DNA of 64,000 nt from Plantibacter auratus (GTDB taxonomy: Bacteria; Actinomycetota; Actinomycetes; Actinomycetales; Microbacteriaceae), in the NCBI RefSeq assembly GCF_050587365.1, contig NZ_JBOBFV010000005.1:281449-345448 (forward strand), in the 5' to 3' direction. Positions 53,102-61,120 of the stretch are shown piece by piece; the first letter of the stretch is position 1; every line of letters begins with the position of its first letter. The translations under genes were made by a program, and so were the position numbers. Below the pieces are notes generated by a model that had not been told where the DNA came from, made no database searches, and saw only the letters and a list, made by a program, of their open reading frames with translations.

Positions 53102-54289
53102 TCAGTCGGCGAGACAGGCGCCCGACGGGACCGCGGACTGCAGCGACCCGGCGAGCGCGACGACGGGCAGGACCTCGTCCATCGCGAGCGCGTACCCGAC
53201 CGGCGCGGAGTTCGCGTCGCGGGCGAAGATCACGCCGGCCACCTCACCGGACTCGGTGAGGAGCGGGCCACCCGAGTTGCCCGGCTGCACCGTCCCGGAC
53301 AGCGTCACGACCTGACGGCTCGTCGGGTTGTTCCCGCCGATGTCGGCGACGAGGCTCGGCCCCACCACGATGACCTGCGCGCCACCGGCCGTGTACGGGC
53401 CACCGAACGGATACCCGGCGACGACGGCGTTCGAACCGGGCGCCGGATTCGGTGCGAGCGGCAGCGATCGGGCGCCGAGGTCGTCGACGCGGATGACGGC
53501 GAGGTCGTCGACCGGATCGAAGTAGACGATCCGTCCTTCCCTGGGCATGGCTCCCGGGACCTCGACGACCGGGTTCGTCACGCCGGCGAGAACGTGCGCG
53601 TTCGTCATGACCAGGTCGTCCGCGAAGACGAATCCGCTTCCGGTGAGGCTCCGAGAGCAGGACTCGGCCGTGCCGCTGATGCGGACCACGGACGCGGAGG
53701 CCGTCTGCAGGGCCGGCGTCGAGGTGTCGAGCTGCGGGGCGGCGGGGACGTCCGCGGTTCCGCCGAACGCCTCGATGACGCGCTGGGCCCCGCCGTCGAC
53801 CACCGTGGAGCGGAGCTGCGCGAGCGTGCTCTTCACCTGCACGGGCGTGACGCGGTCGATCGTGCCGATCACCGCGGACGACCCGACCGCCTGGGCGAGC
53901 AGCGGGATGCCGAGGGAGCCGACACCGAGTGCCGCGGTCACGAGGACGAGCGCGGTGACGACGAGGTTGAGGGCGGCACCGAGCAGGCGTTCCAGACCGC
54001 GCAGGGGGGTCTTGCGGACGACGGAGCCGATGGCCCCGCCGATGAACGCACCGATCGTGTAGCCGACGGCGAGGACGACCACCGCCGCCGCGACCGCCGC
54101 CCAGCCACGCCAGGCCGCATCCGGCACCCACGAGGCGACGAGCGGGATCGCGAAGAAGGCGCCGACCCCGCCGGCCGCCAGCCCGACGAGCCCGCCGAGG
54201 CTCCCGAGGAGCCCCGCACGCCACCCGCGGATCAGGAAGCCGATCAGGACGACGACGAGGATGATGTCGAGGATCACGCCGGGTTGCAT
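53102..54289 (-). CDS. MarP-like membrane serine protease (CvpA plus trypsin fold)
   Basis: 395 residues. Four membrane segments of the CvpA/colicin-V type (residues 1-130) precede a periplasmic trypsin-like protease. The triad is visible: VMTNAHVLAGV (His near 222), DPVDDLAVIRV (Asp near 253) and VQPGNSGGPLL (Ser near 335). Cys residues in AESCSRS and GACLAD at the very end match the disulfide that stabilises mycobacterial MarP (Rv3671c), needed for acid resistance through a peptidoglycan hydrolase. CAGGAT ends 6 nt before the ATG. Confidence 0.92.
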   Translation of the reverse strand: MQPGVILDIILVVVLIGFLIRGWRAGLLGSLGGLVGLAAGGVGAFFAIPLVASWVPDAAWRGWAAVAAAVVVLAVGYTIGAFIGGAIGSVVRKTPLRGLERLLGAALNLVVTALVLVTAALGVGSLGIPLLAQAVGSSAVIGTIDRVTPVQVKSTLAQLRSTVVDGGAQRVIEAFGGTADVPAAPQLDTSTPALQTASASVVRISGTAESCSRSLTGSGFVFADDLVMTNAHVLAGVTNPVVEVPGAMPREGRIVYFDPVDDLAVIRVDDLGARSLPLAPNPAPGSNAVVAGYPFGGPYTAGGAQVIVVGPSLVADIGGNNPTSRQVVTLSGTVQPGNSGGPLLTESGEVAGVIFARDANSAPVGYALAMDEVLPVVALAGSLQSAVPSGACLAD

Positions 54290-54350
54290 CCTGCGATCCT
54301 GCCATCACCCGCCGACAACGGGCTCCGGAAGTGCTGGGAGCAGCCGCATC

Positions 54351-54374
54351 CGGTCATCGAGTCTGTCGAGGCGC
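54351..54374. repeat. decayed solitary copy of the REP-like repeat
   Basis: CCGGTCATCGAGTCTGTCGA in the 111-nt gap between marP and tadA resembles the reverse form CGGTCACTGAGCTTGTCGAA with several substitutions. It is the only trace of the repeat between 21.4 and 63.8 kb. Confidence 0.5.
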
Positions 54375-54400
54375 GGCGACCTCCGGGGCCGTGTGCGCCC

Positions 54401-54877
54401 TCAGGGGGCTCCGACGCCGCCCGCGCCCCGGAAGAAGTCGGTGAGGAGCGCCGAGCAGCGCTCGGCCTCTACCCCCGCATAGACCTCGACACGGTGCTGC
54501 AGGCGCCGGTCGCGCAGGACGTCGTAGACGGAACCGACCGCACCGGCCTTCTCGTCCCAGGCCCCGAAGACGACCCGCGGGATCCGGGCGGCGAGGATCG
54601 CGCCGGCGCACATGACGCAGGGTTCGAGCGTGACGACGAGCGTCAGCTCCGTGAGGTGCCAGTCGGCCAGCGCGGCCGCTGCGGCGCGGATGGCGACCAC
54701 CTCGGCGTGGGCGGTCGGATCGGCGTGCAGCTCGCGCTCGTTGCGTCCGACGGAGACCACCGTGCCGTCCGGGGCGACGAGCACCGCGCCCACCGGGACG
54801 TCGTCACTGGCCAGTGCCGCCTCGGCCTCGGCGATGGCTATCTCCATCCACACGGCGAACTCGGCCGGTGCGTGCAT
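54401..54877 (-). CDS. tadA: tRNA-specific adenosine deaminase
   Basis: 158 residues, cytidine deaminase fold. It makes inosine at the wobble base of tRNA-Arg(ACG). The zinc site is HAEVVAIRAAA (His and catalytic Glu near residue 57) and PCVMCAGAI (two Cys near 87). The C-terminal helix is close to TadA of other actinobacteria. GGGGAGATGACGG precedes the ATG. Divergent from upp. Confidence 0.93.
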   Translation of the reverse strand: MHAPAEFAVWMEIAIAEAEAALASDDVPVGAVLVAPDGTVVSVGRNERELHADPTAHAEVVAIRAAAAALADWHLTELTLVVTLEPCVMCAGAILAARIPRVVFGAWDEKAGAVGSVYDVLRDRRLQHRVEVYAGVEAERCSALLTDFFRGAGGVGAP

Positions 54878-54928
54878 CCGTCATCTCCCCGAAATCCTGG
54901 TCGCCGCGCGAGCGACTAGATTGATCGT

Positions 54929-55561
54929 ATGCGAGTGCACGTAGCCGACCACCCCCTCATCACCCACAAGCTCACGGTGCTCCGCGACAAGACGACACCG
55001 TCGCCGGTGTTCCGTGCCCTCACCGAGGAGCTCGTCACGCTGCTCGCCTACGAGGCGACGCGCGGCGTCACGGTCGAGGAGATCACGATCCAGACGCCCG
55101 TCACCGAGACGGTCGGCGTCAAGATCAGCGAGCCGCGTCCGCTCGTGGTCCCGATCCTGCGGGCCGGCCTCGGCATGCTCGAGGGCATGGTGAAGCTGCT
55201 CCCCACCGCCGAGGTCGGCTTCCTCGGCATGGTGCGCAACGAGGAGACCCTCGAACCCACCACGTACGCGGAGCGTCTCCCCGACGACCTGTCCGACCGT
55301 CAGTGCTTCGTGCTCGACCCGATGCTCGCGACCGGTGGCTCGCTCGCAGCTGCCATCGACTTCCTGTTCAAGCGTGGGGCGATGCACGTCACCGCCATCT
55401 GCCTGCTCGCCGCCCCCGAGGGTCTCGAGCGCCTCGAGGCCGAGACGGCCGGCAAGGACGTCACCATCGTCCTGGGCGCCCTCGACGAGAAGCTCGACGA
55501 GAACGGCTACATCGTCCCCGGGCTCGGCGACGCCGGCGACCGCCTCTACGGCGTCGTCTGA
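54929..55561 (+). CDS. upp: uracil phosphoribosyltransferase
   Basis: 210 residues. It salvages uracil with PRPP to UMP. VPILRAGLGMLEGM (near residue 72), the PRPP loop FVLDPMLATGGSLAAA (near 128) and the uracil site IVPGLGDAGDRLYG at the C-terminus are all intact. TAGATT ends 6 nt before the ATG (54917-54922), so the message is probably leaderless. A large perfect hairpin follows the stop. Confidence 0.95.
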   Translation: MRVHVADHPLITHKLTVLRDKTTPSPVFRALTEELVTLLAYEATRGVTVEEITIQTPVTETVGVKISEPRPLVVPILRAGLGMLEGMVKLLPTAEVGFLGMVRNEETLEPTTYAERLPDDLSDRQCFVLDPMLATGGSLAAAIDFLFKRGAMHVTAICLLAAPEGLERLEAETAGKDVTIVLGALDEKLDENGYIVPGLGDAGDRLYGVV

Positions 55562-55578
55562 CCCCTGCTCCCGCCGAC

Positions 55579-55627
55579 ATGAGGCGGATCGTCGTCCATC
55601 CCCGCGATGGACGACGATCCGCCTCAT
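55579..55627 (+). terminator. 22-bp perfect inverted repeat after upp
   Basis: Arms 55579-55600 (ATGAGGCGGATCGTCGTCCA plus TC) and 55606-55627 are perfectly complementary with a 5-nt loop CCCGC. It starts 18 nt past the stop codon. No T-run follows. It is the most stable simple hairpin in the window and probably ends upp transcription, shielding the leader-peptide promoter downstream. Confidence 0.7.
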
Positions 55628-55686
55628 CTCAGTTGTGCCGCCAGCTGACAATCCCCGAGTAACAGAACGTCATCTTCCGCTCGCAC

Positions 55687-55716
55687 TTGACAGGATCCGG
55701 GAGATTCCTGTTGTAT
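55687..55716 (+). promoter_or_regulatory. promoter of the Cys-rich leader and winged-helix gene
   Basis: TTGACA (55687-55692), 18-nt spacer, TTGTAT (55711-55716). Transcription would begin within a few bases of the leader ATG at 55725. Confidence 0.6.
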
Positions 55717-55724
55717 TGCGGACT

Positions 55725-55826
55725 ATGACGACCAACGCGCCCACCCCGACCTCCTTCGAGGCCCCTGGGAACGCCGGCATGATGATGCCCGGCCGCGCTG
55801 TCATGTGCTGTCGAATGTGTCGCTGA
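55725..55826 (+). CDS. Cys-rich leader peptide (33 residues)
   Basis: Small frame MTTNAPTPTSFEAPGNAG followed by MMMPGRAVMCCRMCR and TGA. Three Cys and three Arg codons are packed in the last seven residues, the design expected of a leader that senses charged tRNA. A perfect -35 (TTGACA) and a -10-like hexamer put the transcription start almost on its ATG. It lies 237 nt before the winged-helix gene on the same strand. Cys-rich leaderless upstream frames that control downstream genes are known in mycobacteria; the parallel is inference. Confidence 0.65.
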   Translation: MTTNAPTPTSFEAPGNAGMMMPGRAVMCCRMCR

Positions 55827-56063
55827 TCCGACTCCTCCAGCACCGGTAGCGATCCACACGGATCCGCTCCACTGCTCCCAGCACCTCCGAGTCCGCCGCT
55901 CCCCCACCAGGTGAGCCGACTCCCGGACGTACCCCGTCCGTACCCGGCCGACGCGCCACTTCCCGGATCGCGGGACCGCAACTGCCCACCGGCAGGCGGG
56001 ATCACCCCGAGCGCACCGCGCACGATCCGTCGTAGCATCATCACTCCCGAGGACCTCGCACTC
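55827..56063 (+). promoter_or_regulatory. C-rich untranslated leader between the peptide and the winged-helix gene
   Basis: 237 nt without a credible gene. The first 90 nt are C-rich and G-poor (for example CTCCACTGCTCCCAGCACCT), like a Rho-loading site, and weak hairpins occur at AGCGATCC-ACAC-GGATCCGCT and GGACG-TACCC-CGTCC. GAGGACC lies 9-15 nt before the ATG. Placement suggests conditional termination. Confidence 0.45.
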
Positions 56064-56771
56064 ATGTCTCTTGCAGCCGTTCAGACCACCCGCCCCACCC
56101 GCCAGCTCACCGCCGTCGAGGACGCACCTCGGGCCGCGACCCCGCACGTCCGCGCCGTTCCGGCCGGCCCTGAAGCCCGAGGCTTCGTCCTCTACGTCGG
56201 TCTCGACGAGGCGAAGGCGGCGGCCGCCGGCACGAGCCTCGGTGAGATCGTCGAGGCCATCAAGGCCCTGACTGCCCAGTTCGCTCCGGAGGCTGAGACG
56301 CACGCGGCCGTCGCCCTCGCCCCCCGCGGTGCCGGCGGACGCGACCTCGACGTCGTCCGGCTCGCCCTCCAGGACCCCTCGGCACTCGCGGCCCACCGCG
56401 ACGAGGTCGACGAGGAGGAGCAGGACCGCGCGCACGCCGGTGTCGTCGTCGACATCTCCCGGAAGCGCCTCGTCCTCGACAACGAGGCTGCGCCGCTCAC
56501 GTACAAGGAGTTCGAGCTCCTCCAGTACCTCGTCCTCCGCGAAGGACGCACGATCGAGCGCGCCGAGCTCATCTCATCGCTGTGGCGCGCCGGCGACGAC
56601 GAAGAGGTCCCGAACGAGCGGACCATCGACGTCCACGTGCGTCGCCTGCGCGCCAAGCTCGGCCGCTACGAGGACATCGTCCGCACCGTGCGCGGTGTCG
56701 GCTACCGCTTCGACCGCCACGCGGACGTCTCCATCCGCTACGCCAGCACCCCGTCGCCCGACCTGTTCTAA
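56064..56771 (+). CDS. winged-helix transcriptional regulator (OmpR/PhoB-type DNA-binding domain)
   Basis: 235 residues. The C-terminal Trans_reg_C domain (about 135-225) has LTYKEFELLQYLVLREGRTI and ERTIDVHVRRLRAKLG, ending in VRGVGYRFD. There is no phosphoacceptor REC domain; instead the N-terminal part has FVLYVGLDEAKAAAAGTSLG and a predicted alpha/beta region of unknown type. Signal input is therefore unusual. ATG at 56064 is chosen for GAGGACC; the open frame extends upstream but is C-rich leader. A hairpin terminator follows. Confidence 0.88.
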   Translation: MSLAAVQTTRPTRQLTAVEDAPRAATPHVRAVPAGPEARGFVLYVGLDEAKAAAAGTSLGEIVEAIKALTAQFAPEAETHAAVALAPRGAGGRDLDVVRLALQDPSALAAHRDEVDEEEQDRAHAGVVVDISRKRLVLDNEAAPLTYKEFELLQYLVLREGRTIERAELISSLWRAGDDEEVPNERTIDVHVRRLRAKLGRYEDIVRTVRGVGYRFDRHADVSIRYASTPSPDLF

Positions 56772-56800
56772 GCCGGTTCGGTGGCCCCACCGACGAAACG

Positions 56801-56839
56801 ACGGGCCCGGTGAGTGGGTGTTCCACTCGCCGGGCCCGT
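56801..56839. terminator. bidirectional terminator between the winged-helix and DMT genes
   Basis: 17-bp stem (ACGGGCCCGGTGAGTGG against CCACTCGCCGGGCCCGT, one G-U pair) with a GTGTT loop, 29 nt after the winged-helix stop and 13 nt from the convergent transporter stop. Confidence 0.85.
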
Positions 56840-56852
56840 CGGACGTCCTGCG

Positions 56853-57860
56853 TCAGATGACGCGCGGTTTCTTCGGCTTCTCGCCCGGTGCCGGGACCGG
56901 GCGCATCGCGAGCTTCCACACGCCGAAGACGGCGATCGCGCCGGCGACGACGAAGAGCACGAGCGCGAACCAGGGCGCACTGGCCGCCTCACCGAGCACG
57001 ACGATTCCGATGCCGACGGCGACGAGTGGGTCGACGACGGTGAGGCCCGCGACCACCAGGTCTGGCTGTCCGCTCTGGTGGGCCTTCTGGACGAAGAACC
57101 CGCCCACCCCGGCGGCGACGAGCAATGCGATGATGCCGACGACCGTGAGACCCTCGAAGTTCTGCGTGATGACCCGGTTGATGACGACCTTCGCGAGGGT
57201 CACGACGAAGCCGTACAGGACGCCTGCCGCGACCACGTAGAACACCGTGTGCAGCTTCCGGCGCCACAGGGCATAGGCACCCGCGAGGGCGAGGGTCACC
57301 ACGGTCAGCATGATGAGGATGATGATGAGCTGCGGCTGACGGATCGGCTCTTCGACCGCATAGAGTGCGGCGACGATCACGAAGAGGCCGATACCGGCGA
57401 CGCACAGCACCATCGCGCGGGTCTGCTCCTTGGTGATCTTGACCCGGGTGACCCTGGCGTTCAACAGTGCCGTGATCACGAGGGCGATCGCCCCGAGCGG
57501 CTGCACGACGATGAGCGGCGCGAAGGCCAGCGCGACGAGCTGGAAGACGATGGCCAGGCCGAGCAGCAGGGTGCCGATGAGCCAGGACGGGCGACCGAGC
57601 AGCTGCGGGAGCTGCTTCAGCCCGAACGCCGACGAGGCCGCCTCGACCTTCCCGACGCCTCGGGACTGGAGCTGGGTCCCCACCGCCAGGAAGAAGGCGC
57701 CGACGAGGGCGATCGGGATGCCGATCGCCTGGTACGGCGTCACGCTGATCGTCGGGATGTCGAGATCGACCGCGGCCCGAGCGGACTGCGCGACGACACC
57801 GGCCGTACCTGACAGCAGCAGGGCGCCGGCCGCGAGGACCGGGAACGACGTCGCCGCCAT
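56853..57860 (-). CDS. DMT-superfamily transporter (EamA/NIPA-like)
   Basis: 335 residues with about nine membrane segments. AFFLAVGTQLQSRGVGKVEA and VFQLVALAFAPLIVVQPLGA recall the NIPA-like magnesium transporter branch, but drug/metabolite export is equally possible. The ATG at 57860 (or GTG at 57863) overlaps the AI-2E gene stop, so the two are an operon. A bidirectional terminator lies downstream. Confidence 0.82.
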   Translation of the reverse strand: MAATSFPVLAAGALLLSGTAGVVAQSARAAVDLDIPTISVTPYQAIGIPIALVGAFFLAVGTQLQSRGVGKVEAASSAFGLKQLPQLLGRPSWLIGTLLLGLAIVFQLVALAFAPLIVVQPLGAIALVITALLNARVTRVKITKEQTRAMVLCVAGIGLFVIVAALYAVEEPIRQPQLIIILIMLTVVTLALAGAYALWRRKLHTVFYVVAAGVLYGFVVTLAKVVINRVITQNFEGLTVVGIIALLVAAGVGGFFVQKAHQSGQPDLVVAGLTVVDPLVAVGIGIVVLGEAASAPWFALVLFVVAGAIAVFGVWKLAMRPVPAPGEKPKKPRVI

Positions 57861-59134
57861 CACTTCGCCGCCGCGCTCGTGCCGACGGCCGCCGTCTCGG
57901 CGTCACCGAGTTTGTTCTCCGGTACAACCTTGGAGTCCTGGCTCGGGAAGACGACCTTCTGCACGATGATGATGATCGACGCGGCGACCGGGATCGCGAC
58001 GAGGGCGCCGAGGATGCCGCCGAGGGCACCGCCACCGAAGGCCGCGATGACGACGAGGGCGCCGGGGACGGCGACCGCCTTGTTCATGATGCGCGGGCTC
58101 AGGACGTACGCCTCGATCTGCATGTAGATCAGGTAGTAGATGATCGCGATGAGCGCGGTGACCGGGGAGACGAAGAGGCAGAGCGCGCTGTTCACGATCG
58201 AGGCGCTCAGCGTTCCGACGAGCGGGATCATCGAGCCGATGAACGCCAGCAGGGCGAGCAGCGGCGGGAAGGGCGCTCCGATGATGCTGAGGAAGATGAA
58301 GCTCAGCACACCGTTGACGAGAGCGAGCCCGACTTGTCCGACGACGTAGCGTCCGACGGCCTGCGTGATCTCCTCGAGCACCTGCGCGAAGCCCTCGCGG
58401 CGGTAGGCGGGGAGGAAGCGGTACGTGACGGCCTTCATCGAGCGCAGCGACGCGAGGAAGTACAGGGTCAAGATGAGGACGATGATCGAGCCGGTGATGC
58501 CCGATGCGACGCCCGCACCGACCGCGACGATGCCGCCACCGATGTTCAGGAGGTTGTTGGGGTCCTTGAGGAAGGAGAACGCGTCGTTGAGCGCCGAGTC
58601 GATGTCGAGGGTGTTCCCGATCGTGTTCTGGACCCACGCGACGAAGTCGCTGTTGAGGAACTGCTGCGAGATCCGGGGGTAGTCGCTCACGAAGTTCGAG
58701 ATCTGCGTCACGAGCAGGGGCACGATGGCGAAGATGATGCCGACGAACGCGCCGATCACGGCGAGGAAGACGACGGCGATGGCGAGGCCACGCGGCAGCT
58801 TCTGCTCGAGCCAGGAGACGAGCGGGTCCAGGCCGAGCGCGATGAACAGTGCGACGCCGACGTAGATGAGCGTGGTGCTCAGCTGCGTGACGATGCTGCC
58901 GATCACGAGCGCGACGAGCACGCCGATACCACCGACGAGGCCGATGCGGAACGCGTTGATGCGCACGCTCGGAGCCGAGGGCTGGAGGGCCGCGACCACG
59001 GCGGCCGACGGCGGTGAGGAGGCTGCGGCCTTCGCCGCGCGCTCCTGCTTGGCCTCCTGGTGCTTGGCGCGCCTGGCCTCGCGCTCCTCCGGGGTGGAGG
59101 AGAACCCGGGCAACCGGAGTTTGGGGGTCTTCAT
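57860..59134 (-). CDS. AI-2E family transporter
   Basis: 424 residues, about eight membrane segments in the usual arrangement, with the family hallmarks LGLDPLVSWLEQKLPRGLAI and the C-terminal VSPRIMNKAV-type stretch followed by GGALGGILGALVAIPVAA. Members export autoinducer 2, osmolytes or indole, or act as Na+/H+ antiporters; none can be chosen here. The N-terminal 55 residues are charged and Ala-rich. GAGGAGA precedes the ATG. First gene of a two-gene operon with the DMT transporter. Confidence 0.88.
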   Translation of the reverse strand: MKTPKLRLPGFSSTPEEREARRAKHQEAKQERAAKAAASSPPSAAVVAALQPSAPSVRINAFRIGLVGGIGVLVALVIGSIVTQLSTTLIYVGVALFIALGLDPLVSWLEQKLPRGLAIAVVFLAVIGAFVGIIFAIVPLLVTQISNFVSDYPRISQQFLNSDFVAWVQNTIGNTLDIDSALNDAFSFLKDPNNLLNIGGGIVAVGAGVASGITGSIIVLILTLYFLASLRSMKAVTYRFLPAYRREGFAQVLEEITQAVGRYVVGQVGLALVNGVLSFIFLSIIGAPFPPLLALLAFIGSMIPLVGTLSASIVNSALCLFVSPVTALIAIIYYLIYMQIEAYVLSPRIMNKAVAVPGALVVIAAFGGGALGGILGALVAIPVAASIIIIVQKVVFPSQDSKVVPENKLGDAETAAVGTSAAAK

Positions 59135-59299
59135 CGTGCGGTCTCCTCGGTGGTGATGCGATCGTGGTGCTGGGGGCGTTCACATGGATCGCCGCTCTGT
59201 GCCTACAGTAGTGAGACGGAGCCCGGCTCGCAGATGTCACGGTCGGGTGTGACGAAACCGCCGGAAGTTGTCTCGGCCGGTACAGAGAGGTGGCAGGCG

Positions 59300-59875
59300 G
59301 TGGGTGTCGATCCAGTGCGCAGGTCGGGCGGCCTCCTCGAGCAGGCGACCGACCGGACCCTCGTGGAGCGGTGCGTCGACGGCGACACCCGCGCGTTCCA
59401 GGTGCTCATCACGCGCTACGGCCGGATGATGAAGGCGTATGCCGTGCGACTCACGCGCTCCTCGGCGGACGGCGACGACGTCGTCCAGGAGGCGCTCATC
59501 TCGGCCTGGAAGCGGATCGACACGCTCGAGGACGGCGCGATGGTGAAGAGCTGGTTGATGCGCATCGTCAGCCGCCGGGCGATCGACCTGATGCGGCAGC
59601 GCAAGGACACCGAGTCGACGGACGACGCCATCATCGAGGCCCCGGAGCGCGACGGACCCGAACGGCGAGCCGAAGCGTCGTCGCAGCTGGGAGCACTGTC
59701 AGCAGCACTCGACAGACTGCCGCACGGACAGCACCAGGCTTGGGTGCTCCGCGAGATCGGCGGATACTCGTACGAGGAGATCGCCGAACAGCTGGGGCAG
59801 AGCGTCGCCAGCGTCCGAGGGAGTCTCGCACGGGCTCGAGCGACACTGGTCAAGGACATGGAGGGGTGGCGATGA
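59300..59875 (+). CDS. ECF-type RNA polymerase sigma factor
   Basis: 191 residues. Region 2 has FQVLITRYGRMMKAYAVRLT and DDVVQEALISAWKRIDTLED (about 40-85); region 4 has LPHGQHQAWVLREIGGYSYE and QSVASVRGSLARARATL (about 140-185). GTG at 59300 is preceded by GAGAGGTGGCAGG. It overlaps the next gene by 4 nt (ATGA). No anti-sigma factor with a zinc motif is adjacent; two Asp23/Gls24 proteins follow instead, suggesting an envelope-stress regulon. Confidence 0.92.
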   Translation: MGVDPVRRSGGLLEQATDRTLVERCVDGDTRAFQVLITRYGRMMKAYAVRLTRSSADGDDVVQEALISAWKRIDTLEDGAMVKSWLMRIVSRRAIDLMRQRKDTESTDDAIIEAPERDGPERRAEASSQLGALSAALDRLPHGQHQAWVLREIGGYSYEEIAEQLGQSVASVRGSLARARATLVKDMEGWR

Positions 59876-60489
59876 ACACCGAAATTCCGGGCTCCGGACC
59901 GGGCGAACCGGGCGGTTGCGCGCACGGCATCGACGCCCTCACGGACTACCTCGAACGCGACATGCTGCCGGCTGACCCGTCGATCGACGACTCGCCCGAA
60001 TGCCAGCGGATCCTCCGGTCCCTGCGACGGGTCCGCTCGCTCGCCACGCCATTGCGGGAGGCGGACGAAGCGGCGGTCACCGCACTCGACCAGGACTGGA
60101 TCCGCGGGATCATGGAGAACATCGGCCGTGAGGCGAAGGCCGGACGCGACATCCCGTTCGCCGCGTCCGACGACGACGCGGCGCTCGTCATCACGGAGGG
60201 CACGGTCCGCGGGTTGGTCCGCGGTGCCGGCGACCGCACGCCCGGCGTGCTCGTGGGTCGCTGCGTGCTCGAGGGCGACGTCACCGTGGTCGGCGAACCG
60301 ATCATGCTCCACGTCACCGTGAGCATCGGTTGGGGCAAGTCGGTCGCCGACACGGTTGCGTTGTTCCGCGAGGAGGTCGCCGCCAGCCTCCGGCAACACA
60401 CGGACCTCGTCGTGGCAGGACTCGACATCGTCGTCGACGACCTGCACTTCGAGGCCGACGAGATCGGAGAGGTGGGGGACGATGCATGA
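59872..60489 (+). CDS. Asp23/Gls24-family protein with N-terminal extension
   Basis: 205 residues. The C-terminal half (about 105-200) matches the Asp23/Gls24 domain, with VGRCVLEGDVTVVGEPIMLH and VSIGWGKSVADTVALFREEV. The N-terminal 100 residues hold CAHGIDALTDYLERDMLPAD and a helical region around RILRSLRRVRS; a His/Cys pair there is reminiscent of a zinc anti-sigma domain but is incomplete. It overlaps the sigma gene by 4 nt and the next gene by 8 nt. It may be the sigma partner. Confidence 0.82.
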   Translation: MNTEIPGSGPGEPGGCAHGIDALTDYLERDMLPADPSIDDSPECQRILRSLRRVRSLATPLREADEAAVTALDQDWIRGIMENIGREAKAGRDIPFAASDDDAALVITEGTVRGLVRGAGDRTPGVLVGRCVLEGDVTVVGEPIMLHVTVSIGWGKSVADTVALFREEVAASLRQHTDLVVAGLDIVVDDLHFEADEIGEVGDDA

Positions 60490-60850
60490 CCTGACGGAGA
60501 CGGACGACGACCTCGGAGCGCTCGCGAGCTCGCTGGACGACGTGATCCTGGCGATACCGGGCGTCGACGGGTTGACCGCCGTCGAGCCCACACTGCTCCG
60601 GGCCGCGAAGGAGGGTGTCGGCGCACTGCTCGGCTCGCCCGACCAGCAGGCACGGGTGAGCGTCAAGCGCGTCCGAGGCGTCCTGACCGTCCACGCCAAC
60701 ATCTCCGTGGCAGCTGAGGCGGCCTCCCCTGCCGTCGCGCAGGCGGTCCACCGCTCCATCGCGGAGCGGCTCCCCTCGTCCACCGGCGAGGGTGCACCGT
60801 CCATCACCGTCCGCGTGATCGACGTCGTCCCGAGCGGCTCCCAGGACTGA
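60482..60850 (+). CDS. Asp23/Gls24-family protein, short
   Basis: 122 residues. LASSLDDVILAIPGVDGLTA at the start and VSVKRVRGVLTVHANISVAA in the middle are a compact Asp23-like fold. ATG at 60482 overlaps the previous gene stop by 8 nt, so the three genes sigma-asp23-asp23 are one coupled operon. Role: likely envelope stress response at the membrane, but no anchor segment is present in this protein. Confidence 0.82.
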   Translation: MHDLTETDDDLGALASSLDDVILAIPGVDGLTAVEPTLLRAAKEGVGALLGSPDQQARVSVKRVRGVLTVHANISVAAEAASPAVAQAVHRSIAERLPSSTGEGAPSITVRVIDVVPSGSQD

Positions 60851-60962
60851 CACGACGGCAGGAGTTCCGCGCCGCGACAGGAGCGCGGATCGGCTTCCGT
60901 CCGGCTTTCAGGCGGTCGTCATGCGCTCGCGCTCCGCTCCGGTAGCGCACTCGGACAACTCC

Positions 60963-61039
60963 CAGCAAAAATAACGTTCTGATAACTACCGCTCGTTACC
61001 GATCCGTTATATGGTTTTGGAACGTTAGTTGTTTTGCTG
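60963..61039. repeat. AT-rich 77-bp inverted-repeat element
   Basis: Left arm CAGCAAAA-A-TAACGTTC (60963-60979), right arm GAACGTTA-GTTG-TTTTGCTG (61020-61039): 16 complementary base pairs, with unequal bulges. The interior contains TGATAAC, CGTTACC and CGTTAT motifs. It is the most AT-rich stretch in the window, in the 350-380 nt gap between the Asp23 operon and the MarR gene. The rest of the gap contains a hairpin (61088-61120) and no credible gene. Confidence 0.7.
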
Positions 61040-61087
61040 TGGCAGCTGACGGAATGTGATTGCAGGACACTCTTGGTGCAAGGGAAA

Positions 61088-61120
61088 GAGAGCCGGTCGT
61101 AGCCTCTGCGACCGGCTCTC
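61088..61120. terminator. 12-bp hairpin upstream of the MarR gene
   Basis: GAGAGCCGGTCG / CGACCGGCTCTC with a 9-nt loop. It follows the AT-rich inverted repeat by 48 nt and precedes the MarR promoter, so it could end a short non-coding transcript or be a bidirectional terminator. Confidence 0.6.
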
